A stretch of DNA of 64,000 nucleotides from Anniella stebbinsi (Eukaryota > Chordata > Lepidosauria > Squamata > Anniellidae), in NCBI GenBank assembly GCA_029215795.1, contig JARDYH010000003.1, positions 99,356,609-99,420,608 on the forward strand. Direction: 5' to 3'. Both the position numbers and the translations under genes were made by a program. Below, piece by piece: positions 55,621-64,000 of the stretch; position 1 is the stretch's first letter, and each line of letters starts with the position of its first letter. The notes under the pieces were generated by a model. That model ran no database searches. It worked only from the letters and a program-made list of their open reading frames with translations, and was not told the DNA's origin.

Positions 55621-56103
55621 CAGGCCCTTTCTGCATCTAAGGGTGAAGAGGGAGGGAGGGAAGGGGGAGGATTGCGGACTTACCTACTTCAGTGATCCTC
55701 CCTGAGTGTCCAAACAGGAAGTGCGACATCCCGGAAGGGAACAGGGATGTCGTGCCTGTCACACCCACCATTTTGTTGGTTTAAAAAAAAAAAAAAAAGG
55801 TGCAGAGCAAGGAGCGCGACGGAACAGGTAAGGGGAACCCCCCAGCATGCCCCCGCCATCCTGGGGATGGCAGAATTGCTTACCGTCCCCCACCCCCATG
55901 GGCACGGAGCTATCTCGCATGGCTCTGTGCCCATTTCAGGTTCCAGGATGGCAGGAAAACTGGGATATCCCCAGTTTCCACTATTCCGGGGTTTTACCGG
56001 GGTTTTCCCCGGTAGCCCCCGAGATCCCCTGTGTGCCATTTAGATGTACAGGGATGACCCAGGGATGACCCTGGGAAAAATTGCTGGTGTAGATATGGCC
56101 TTA
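55621..56103. mobile_element. GC-rich element, TAAGGCCATTTCTACACCA family, copy 2
   Basis: It starts CAGGCCCTTTCTGCATCTAA and ends GCTGGTGTAGATATGGCCTTA, a loose inverted repeat. The interior (CCGCCATCCTGGGGATGGCA, CGCATGGCTCTGTGCCCATT, an A-run at 55781-55798) parallels 38061-38592. Several open frames overlap here on both strands and have no domain. Confidence 0.55.
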
Positions 56104-56134
56104 GGGAATCCTCTCATGATCCTACATTTTCTTG

Positions 56135-56236
56135 TAGAGGTTTTCAACATACATTAAATATATGGTTTTAATTTTTGTGAACCACCCAGAGAGCTTCGGC
56201 TATAGGGCGGTATAAAAATGCAATAAATAAATAAAT
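56135..56236 (+). mobile_element. L2 3' end
   Basis: GAACCACCCAGAGAGCTTCG and GCTATAGGGCGGTATAAAAA, followed by ATAAATAAATAAAT. Same 3' type as 12240-12320. Confidence 0.85.
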
Positions 56237-57719
56237 ACAGTAAGGTATGTCTGCATGCTGTGATTCTGCCCAAGTATAGGGGAGAAGCATAGAATGTGGT
56301 ACTGGACACAGAATACAGCTTTCTCAGAACATCATATTTCTTTTTTTATTTCTTTTTTCAACTTGGGTTTCTAGCTCTTGCGTCTGTGGAGGTATGCTTA
56401 AAGCGGGTGGGCAAGAAGGCGGCAGAGTAAGATTTCCTATGGCCAGGGTAGAGACCTTGTCCCTTCCCATGATAAGCAAAATCACAATAAAGTATGCAAA
56501 TTAGTATATATTGTGGAAGATATTTCATTTTGCATAATGTATTCAAGTCAAAGGATTTGACTTGCCTTGAAGAGGAATTCGGATTGCCTGGATGCAGAAT
56601 TCTCATTTTACACAGAGCCTTTTATATAAACCTTAAAGAGTTAGCTCAAAAAGGGAAGCATTAGCTGTCGTTTTGTAACCAGCTTCCCCTGTATTGCAGT
56701 CATCGATAAATATATATTTTAATTACACTTTCAGACTCATTTATATGAGCATATTACCTTTTCTCTGAATAATATCAAGAGAATTATGTATACAGAGAGA
56801 GAGAAAAGGAAAGAGAACCCCGAATCAGTTGCATTTCTATACCAGTCATTCCTCCTCATCTTTTTTTTATGAAGAAAAGCTTCAATTCACCAACAGCAAC
56901 CTCTGTTCATTCAAAGAGCTCCAGAAAGTGGAAATTACAGTAAACGCAGCTCAAAGTGCCACTGCATGTCAAAGGTGTCAGTGTTCTTATTCAACTCCTG
57001 TAACTCAAAATGTAATGCACCTCTTTTGAAAAGAGAAAACTTTTGGTAACCCCTTTTTAGGGTCCATTATCTCCTCTCCCACACTTGGATGAAAGATAAG
57101 CTACAACACAAATAAAAGTATTGCATGTCTCACAGAGGGCATAAACCACTGTTAACTTAAGTAGCTTTGGAGTAAAACCTCTAGTGCATGGAATCAAAGA
57201 TTCTCTTTCAAGGCCAATTACATCCTCCTGTTGATTAGATGTAAGCAACCAGCCAAATTTTACATTAAACATCCTCTAGCCACAACTGCTATATTTAACA
57301 TTCTTGGAGTAAATCTCAGCTCCTGAAGAAAGAAAGGAAACAGGAAAAAAAAGAATACAATTTCTGAAACACTCAAATCAACACAGCAGCTGATTCCTGC
57401 ACAGACATGAACTTCCACTAGAGCAACCTTTGCTTCTTTTCTGTTTTACTTTCTGCCAATGAAAGCCTGTTTTCCTTCAGTCCTAACCTTGAGTTGCATG
57501 TTTAACTCTTCCTGGGGTTAAAATGTATTATTTCATACTGGGTTCCTTTGTTATATGAGCCATAAGGGGCTGCATGCACTGTGCAAAAGCATAGCATATA
57601 TTAGATTTCAATAGATGCTTACTATTGCCAGGCGGAGGTTGTAGTTAGAACTAAGCTACATCAGCAATTTCATATGACACTCTGGAAATTGCTACTACAT
57701 AACAATAAGTAGCTGATTC
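56237..57719. other. Repeat-poor unassigned stretch
   Basis: About 1.5 kb without recognised repeats or genes; comparable to 52977-55052. Confidence 0.4.
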
Positions 57720-57748
57720 AAAAGAAAGAAAGAAAGAAAGAAAGAAAG
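57720..57748. repeat. (AAAG)n microsatellite
   Basis: Seven AAAG units. Confidence 0.95.
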
Positions 57749-58007
57749 GTTAGGAGAGAATATTTTATTATAAAGTCATTTCTGATCATAAGCCAGTTAT
57801 ACCTTCAGTAAAAGATACATCTTTAAATGTTAAATATGTAAGGAAATTTATACAAAGTGATTTAACTAGGGAAGGGCAAGCTATGTATACACTATCAAGC
57901 TAAAACAACTGCCTAGTATAATGAGGATGGGAATGCAATCTGGTTTGCATTTCCATTGAATTTTTTTACCTGTTCAGATTTTAAACTTGCAACTTCCTTG
58001 GCTGTGC

Positions 58008-58096
58008 AGCCTGATCCTATGCATGTTCAATTGAATGTAAGTCTTAATGAGTTCTTGGGAATTACTCCCAAGTAGGCATGCCTAGGATTGCAGCCT
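58008..58096. repeat. Short hairpin repeat, ACTTACT family, copy 8
   Basis: CAGCCTGATCCTATGCATGT, GAATGTAAGTCTTAATGAGT, ATTACTCCCAAGTAGGCATG and CCTAGGATTGCAGCCTCAG: both ends preserved and mutually complementary. The best copy for defining the family. Confidence 0.7.
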
Positions 58097-58642
58097 CAGT
58101 TTATCTTGCATATACAAAATATCCTTATTTGACTTGGGGAACCATTTGCGATAGTTTTACAAATTGCCAATCCCTATTTCAGTTAAAACTTGTGTGCACA
58201 GTCCAGCCACCTTTAAAGACTTCCTGTTGGTTCCAATTGGAAATTGTTTAAGCAAGTACTTAACTTTCCCATTGAAATCAGTGTACTAATATTGTCTCAT
58301 TGGGCAAAAACCCCAACGCAAAAATATTTACAATGATATAGTGCCACACTAGTAATTTGATATAAAGAAACCATTCCATACTCTCTTCTGACTACCACAC
58401 ATAACAGGCATGCCAAAATAAATCAATGGTAGCATTGTTAAATTAACATTTCCAAAACTCTTAGAGACTGAGTGTTCTAGAGGAATGGGGGGAAATTCAA
58501 CATCTATTCAATACACCAGTGATACTATACTTGGTCTAAGTCTAATAGATAAGTGTGGGTAGAACTGGTTCCCATTCTATGCTGAGACGTTGGGTAGCTC
58601 ACTGACCTGGTTTCCATGATTAAAAATGGGGTGCAGGGTGTG
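58097..58642. other. Unassigned sequence
   Basis: Nothing recognised. Confidence 0.35.
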
Positions 58643-58650
58643 CTAGTGCA

Positions 58651-58909
58651 TAGGGTGACCATATGAAAAGTTGGACAGGGCTCCTGTATCTTTAACAGTT
58701 ACATAGAAAAGGGAATTAAAGGTGCAGGAGGTATACCAGTGTGACCAGATACAAAAGAGGACAGGGCTCCCGCAGCTTTAACTGTTGTGATGATGAAGGA
58801 ATTTCACCAGGTGCTGCATGTATACAAATGACACCTGCTGAAATTCCCCTTTCTACACAACTGTTAAAGGTACAGGAGCCCTGTCCTCCTTTTCCATATG
58901 GTCACCCTA
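58651..58909. mobile_element. Four-armed palindromic GACC element, copy 7, with 8-bp target duplication
   Basis: The ends are TAGGGTGACCATATGAAAAG and CATATGGTCACCCTA. The 8 bp CTAGTGCA stand directly before (58643-58650) and directly after (58910-58917). An internal deletion shortens the left half (259 bp in total). The perfect 8-bp duplication is the best evidence that this family is hAT-like. Confidence 0.85.
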
Positions 58910-58917
58910 CTAGTGCA

Positions 58918-59384
58918 TGCTGTGCAGGATTTGGTCTGTTGTTGGGTTATGCACACCTCTAGCAGCCTGACATGACACAACAAGCCATGGCTGGGCATTG
59001 AATATTCAAAAATGGCCACCTGCACTGTCCGATCATGTGAACCAGGCCATTATCTCTCAGCTTCAAAGAAGTAAGAGTGACATATCTTATAGCATTGATT
59101 CAATGATAAATGAGACAATGAAACATTGTTATGTGCTCTGAACCTCATTTAAATAAAAATAAACATAAGCCAGCCACATTTGATTACATACTTGTCTGTT
59201 TTGTTCAAACCAAATACCTGGCTCCACTATGGATTCCGGCTTCTGGCAAATAAATAATTCCTTTGGCACCTTTAGCTACTTCATACAGGAATATAATTTC
59301 AGCTTGTAACTTCCTTTTACTAATTTTCTTGTCTAGATGTCCTGTGAGAGAGCTTCCCTTTCTTAAAGCAATCCAGTATTCGAG
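58918..59384. other. Unassigned sequence
   Basis: Nothing recognised. Confidence 0.35.
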
Positions 59385-59556
59385 GCAGTAAGCCTGTGTT
59401 CACCAGTTGCTAGGGAACATGGGTGGGAGGGTGCTATTGCACAGTGTCATGTTTGTGGCTCCCTGGCTGACAGCTGGTTGGCCACTGTGTGAACAGAGTG
59501 CTGGACTAGATGGACCCTTGGTCTGATCCACCATCAGGGCTCTTCTTAAGTTCTTA
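59385..59556 (+). mobile_element. CR1-like LINE 3' UTR fragment
   Basis: CAGTAAGCCTGTGTTCACCA, GGAACATGGGTGGGAGGGTG, GACAGCTGGTTGGCCACTGT and CTGGACTAGATGGACCCTTG match, in order, the 3' UTR at 39275-39450 in reverse. Confidence 0.85.
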
Positions 59557-59644
59557 GTACACCACATAGAGCATATCTGTATCTTCAGCGCTATGCTGGT
59601 CTTTGACTGGATTGTGCCCTGTATGAATGAAATTAATTCAGATT

Positions 59645-59770
59645 GGTGCACTCCAGATGGGATGGACTTCAGCTCTCATAATCCCCAGTCAGCAGGGCCA
59701 AGCCCTGCTGACTGGGGCTGGTGGGAGTTGTAGTCCAGCCCACCTGAACTGCACCAGGTTGGGGGAGGCC
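59645..59770. repeat. Hairpin MITE, TTGTAGTCCAACA family, copy 5
   Basis: GGTGCACTCCAGATGGGATG, then CCCCAGTCAGCAGGGC / GCCCTGCTGACTGGGG as a perfect inner stem, then GGGAGTTGTAGTCCAGCCCA and TGCACCAGGTTGGGGGAGGC. The most symmetric copy. Confidence 0.75.
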
Positions 59771-59904
59771 ACATTAAATTAATCGGCCATACTTAAAAGT
59801 CAAGAGTATCCCATTGTTACCCTGTTCTCTTCTGAGAGACTGTAGTATCATGAAATAAAGGGTTGCCCATTCAACACAGCCTCACGGACATAGCTCGTCA
59901 TTTT

Positions 59905-60070
59905 CAGTGTTTTATTGGTATTTTATTGGTATTTTAATAATGTATTGGTTTTATGTGCTTTTAGTCAGTTTTGTGTATTTTATATTTGATGTTGTTCCCT
60001 GCCTCGATCCGGAGGGAGAGGCGGGTAATAAATAAATATATTATTATTATTATTATTATTATTATTATCA
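59905..60070 (+). mobile_element. L2 3' end with (ATT)n tail
   Basis: TTTTATTGGTATTTTATTGG, GTTGTTCCCTGCCTCGATCC and GGAGGGAGAGGCGGGTAATA, then a TTA repeat run. Same subfamily as 10893-11266. Confidence 0.85.
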
Positions 60071-60197
60071 TCATGCTGGACCTGAAATTAAGGACTAGTT
60101 TGGTGTTGTGTAAAGCTCTGTTCAAGTGATAATCCTTCAGAATAAAGCAACATGTAGTGACCATAAAACTGTTCATGAATGCCACATTTTCCCCATG

Positions 60198-60232
<35 letters not shown>

Positions 60233-60889
60233 ATTTATATCCTGCTTTTTTCCCAGACTGGAACTCAAGGCGGTTTACAAAGTTAAAACATGTACAATTA
60301 AAACATATAAATATAAGTTTCCAATAGTTGAATAAACCTACAGTAAAAAAAAAATTAAACAATTTAAAAATTAAAAACAGTAGCAAATTTTGAAAACAAA
60401 ATAAAATCATACTTTAACACAGGTCCAGAGTATTTCAAAAAGCCTTCTGGAATAAAAAAGTTTTTGCCTGCCTCTGGAAGTGCAGCACAGAGGGAGCCAG
60501 TCTGGCTTCCATAGGAAGGGAGTTCTAGAGCCTTGGAGCAGCCACAGAGAAGGCCCTCTCACGCGTACCCATCAGGCATGCCTGGGATATTAGTGGGATT
60601 GAGAGAAGGACCTCCTCAGAAGATCTCAGAGCATGGGCAGGCTCATATGGGAGAATATGGTCTTTCAGATAACCTGGACCTGAGCCGTATAGGGCTTTAT
60701 AGGTGATAACCAGCACTTTGAATTATGCCTGGAAACAAACCGGAAGCCAGTGGAACTGTTTTAACAGGGGAGTTGTATGATCCCTGTAACCAGCCCTGGT
60801 CAACAATCTGGCCGCAGCTGTTTGAACCAGCTGAAGTTTCCAAACACTCTTCAAAGGCAGCCCAATGTTCAGCGTGTTACAGTAAACTA
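60198..60889 (-). pseudogene. L2-type LINE, 3' part of a large split copy
   Basis: On the minus strand: C-terminal ORF2 from 60889 (GLPLKSVWKLQLVQTAAARL, TPLLKQFHWLPVCFQ), a frame break near 60720, then LVITYKALYGSGPGYLKDHI and RERAFSVAAPRL to 60525. The 3' UTR (TTGTAAACCGCCTTGAGTTC in reverse near 60275) and an (ATT)n tail (60198-60232) follow. A GACC-B element interrupts the copy at 60889. Confidence 0.85.
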
Positions 60890-62228
60890 GGATGACCATA
60901 TTTTGGAAACTAAAAAGGAGAACGACATGGTCCACCCCCAAGGGGGCATCCCCACCAACATGTCCGCCCCCAGGGAGCATGTTCAGCACCAAGTGGGGGG
61001 TGCCCACCTAAACATAGCCTTGGTCACATGTCTGATTTTACAGCACACAATTAAGACAAATCTGTTCTACATAACATCTTAATGTTAAAATCACTGAAAT
61101 AACAAGTGAGATATCCAATGTATCTGAAATTAACTTCACTCACTCCTATTCCTGTAGCTTTTGCTGTGTGTTACATTCTCCCCTTCCCTCAAATATCTTT
61201 TCTGATTGCATCCTCACTCTTCTGCAAGCTGCTGCTTAACAGGGCTCTTTTATTTTTAAAGTTCATTTTTTCTTTAAACTTGTGTATGATTGTCACAAGT
61301 TTCTCTACTCTAACATTAGAGTGAGTGTTGTGGGCAGCGACACTACTTTGCCCATTCACATTTCTCACTTATATACATCAGCTTCTCAAGGCTTTTGCAT
61401 TGGCACCATTTTTCACATCCAGACTTTGAACTCCTGTCTACTTCCTGCACAAACACATAACTCTGAGACCCTCTTTCTAAAAGGCTTCTGGTCCATTCTG
61501 TTTTGCCCTGTGGGCTGCTTTGACTGACCTCTGCTTTCCCACATTTTGATTTGTGGATGCCTCGCCTCTGCTGATCTCTAGGTGCCCAACTGACCATCAA
61601 ATCTGCAACAGAAAAGGTGCTATGCTCACCCAGCACCTCTTAGCTAAAAACTTGAGATCCTCTTGATGCTAAGGGCTGAAACTGCTCAAGGTGCAAGACC
61701 CCAAAGAGGAGGTTTGACAAACTGAATTTGAAAGGTATGGCTCCAGTGCTTTTTTAAAAAAAAATTAAAACCTCAGTATTTAATAAATTTCTAAAAATCA
61801 GTATATGATTGATCTACTTGAAACGTGGCATGGCTAAAGCCCTACTGAAGAGCTATCATGATGCCAGGTTTCATCTCCTTATCTTTAAAAATGATTTTTT
61901 TTTAAAAAAAAAATAATTTTAAAACCTCATTTTTTAAAAAAAAAATCCTAAAAATCAATGGATGAATGGATCTGCTTCAAGTTTGGCATGGCTAAAGCGT
62001 TATCTAAGGGCTATCATGTTGCCAAGCTTCATAACTTTATCTATACAAGTGACAGAGCTGTAAACGGTTTTGTTAATCCCCAATAACTATAAAGTAGAGC
62101 TGCCCTTTTGGGGGGGGAGGATGGGGAAAATCCATTTTTTCACCAATTTTCATAATTCCTGCCCCCTTCTCAGATTTGTTACCAAAAATCCTGACATGTC
62201 CTGGTTTTTCCTGACATATGGTCACCTA
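60890..62228. mobile_element. hAT-like GACC-B element inserted in an L2
   Basis: The left end is TAGGATGACCATATTTTGG and the right end is ACATATGGTCACCTA. L2 coding stops at one side and resumes at the other, and ACAGTAA is repeated at the junctions (left copy separated from the TAGG by AC). The left 200 bp match in reverse the ends at 18535-18789 and 25560-25755. The right part has two units of GGCATGGCTAAAGC, 61830 and 61986, and A/T runs. No transposase frame is seen. Confidence 0.7.
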
Positions 62229-64000
62229 ACAGTAATCCAAACGGGATGTAACTAATACCTGTGTCACCATGGCCAGGTCCGACATCTCAAGGAATGGGCG
62301 CAGCTGGCGCACAAGCTTTAACTGTGCAAATGCACTCCTGGCCACTGCCGAAACCTGGGCATCCAGGCTCAGGGTTGAATCCAGCAGAACACCCAAGCTG
62401 CAAACCTGTGTCTTCAAGGGGAGTGTAACCCCATCCAGCACAAGCTGAGACCCTATTCTCTGACCTGTCTGGATTAAGCTTCAATTTGTTTGTCCTCATC
62501 CAGTCCGTTACAGTCGACAGACACTGGTTTAGCACCGACACATTTTCCTTGGAATTGGGTGGAAAGGAGTAGTGGAGTTGGGTGTCATCAGCATACTGGT
62601 GGCACCGCACCCCAAAACTCCGGACAACCTCTCCCAATGTTTTCATGTATATATTAAATAGCATGGGGGACAAAATGGAACCTTGAGGGACTTCACAGGA
62701 CAATGGCCAAGGAGTCGAACAGGAGTCCCCCAGCACCAGCTTCTGGGTTTACCCTGCCAGGAGGGAATGATGCCACAGTGCCTCCAAGACCCATCCCAGC
62801 GAGGCAGCCAAGAAGGATACCATGGTCGATGGTATCGAACGCCGCTGAGAGGTCCAGCAAAACCAATAGGGACACACTCCCCCTGTCCAGTTCCCAGCAT
62901 AGGTCATCCACCAAGGTGACCAAAGCTATTTCTGTCCCATAACCAGGTCTGAAGCCAGATTGAAATGGATCTAGATCATCTGTCTTATCCCGGAATCCCT
63001 GGAGTTGGGAGGCCACCACACGCTCCAATACCTTGCCCAAAAATGGAATATTGGAGACTGGCTGCTAATTATCCAATAGGGTGGGATTCAAGGAGGGCTT
63101 TTTCAATGTGGTTCTTACCACTGCCTCCTTCAAGCAGGCTGGCACTTTGCCTTGACAAAGGGAGGCATTGACCACTCACTTATTCACTCAGCCAGTCCCC
63201 CTCTGGCTGCTTTTATAAGCCGGGAAGGGCAAGGATCTAGTACACATTTGGTAGCTCTCACCTATCCAAGGATCCTGTCCACATCATCAGGCTGTACAAA
63301 TTAAAAAGTATCCAATAATACTGGACAAGCAGGTGCCAGAGTTACATCTACTAGGTCTGCATTAACTATAGACTCCAAGTCAAAACGGATCCGAGCGATT
63401 TTGTCTGCAAAGGGCTGGGCAAATTGGTCACAACGGGCTGTTGAAAGGTCTGAATTCTCCTCTTGGGGGCCAGTATGTAAAAGGCCCCTGATCACCCGAA
63501 ACAGCTCCACTGGATGGCTCTTTGCAGACACAATAGTGGCAGGGAAAAACATTTTTTTGCTGCCCATATTGCCACAGAATAGGCCTTCAAATAAGCTCTA
63601 GCCCATGTTTGATCGGATTCACTCTAGGTTTTCCCCCAACATCGCTCTAGTCGCCATCTCACTCGTTTCATCGCCACCAGCTCCCTAGGAAATCAGGGGG
63701 CTGGTGTGGCTTCACTTTGTGAAAGAGGATCGTGTCCACTGCCCTGGTCATTCTCCATTCCAGAGATCGACCAGGGCTTTGACAGAATTGCCTGCCCAGG
63801 CAACAGGAAAATCCCCAAGGGCCATCAGGAAACCATTCGGATCCATCAGCCTCCTGGGGCGGACCATATTAATCGGTCCTCCACCCCTGCAGAGGCTCTG
63901 AGTAACAGCAAGTCTAAACCCCACCAGGCAGTGATCTGTCCATGACAATGGAACTGTAGGAAGTTCCTCCACTATCAGATCACCGCCACCCCATCCAGCA
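62229..64000 (-). pseudogene. L2-type LINE ORF2, 5' part, running off the window
   Basis: From 63972 down the minus strand shows the end of the endonuclease domain (SWTDHCLVGFRLAVTQSLC, with the T/S-D-H active-site triplet), a linker (SAKSHPVELFRVIRGLL, ADKIARIRFDLESI), the RT core (LVLLDLSAAFDTIDHGILL), VPQGSILSPMLFNIYMKTL, YADD at about 62584-62595, NKLKLNPDRSE, and DGVTLPLKTQVCSLGVLLDS. Frames break near 63060, 62730-62693 and 62450. This is the most complete LINE in the window; more of the endonuclease should lie beyond 64000. Confidence 0.9.

Noticed and set aside
55747..56068. Proline-rich frames in the GC-rich element at 55.8 kb
   Set aside because: Overlapping frames on both strands within a repeat; the related copy at 38 kb does not keep the frames.

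Overview
The window looks like an intergenic or intronic piece of a reptile genome, most probably a squamate (lizard-type). This rests on the repeat mix: L2-type and CR1-type LINEs side by side, CR1 ends built on the ATTCTATG octamer, tRNA-derived and MIR-like SINEs, several self-complementary DNA-transposon families, a Ty3/Gypsy remnant and long GATA arrays. I found no exon of a host protein gene that I can name, no convincing tRNA or rRNA gene, and no CpG-island promoter. Almost every long open frame belongs to a transposon or is a by-product of a simple repeat.

Layout. 1-5.7 kb is mostly unassigned AT-rich sequence with small hairpin repeats and one four-armed palindromic element (4728-5045). 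5.7-12.5 kb is a dense nest. A + strand L2 (5745-7101 and 9204-9415) is split by a 2.1 kb fold-back element, which itself holds a minus-strand L2. Next comes a second L2 (10063-12320), split by a third L2 fragment just before its YADD codons and flanked by a 189-bp direct repeat with one mismatch. 12.5-15.6 kb is quiet apart from two copies of an AT-rich family. 15863-18789 is bounded by TAGGGTGACC-type ends and a perfect 8-bp target duplication (TATATGCA), as expected of a hAT-like element; it carries an array of palindromes centred on AGCGCT.

19-31 kb holds an unidentified open frame (minus, 19.5-20.0 kb), a CR1 end, small hairpin repeats and further GACC-ended elements. 31-34 kb has an L2-like end and a truncated non-LTR element with a YADN catalytic box. 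34-39 kb has SINEs, a GATA array and a GC-rich repeat. 39.3-41.7 kb is a CR1-L2-CR1 sandwich, all on the minus strand. 44.3-46.2 kb has three L2 ends. 47605-48230 is a TA-flanked element with a long internal inverted repeat. 48.99-50.66 kb is a Ty3/Gypsy gag-protease-RT remnant. 51.5-60 kb alternates CR1/SINE/hairpin pieces with quiet stretches. 60.2 kb to the end is a minus-strand L2 (3' tail back to the end of its endonuclease domain), interrupted by a 1.3 kb GACC-ended element and running off the window.

How the parts relate: the order of nesting gives a relative history of insertions, and the shared ends (TAGG-TGACCA) of two families suggest one transposase source, which is not in the window. 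All family names here come from recognised motifs and structure, not from database searches.
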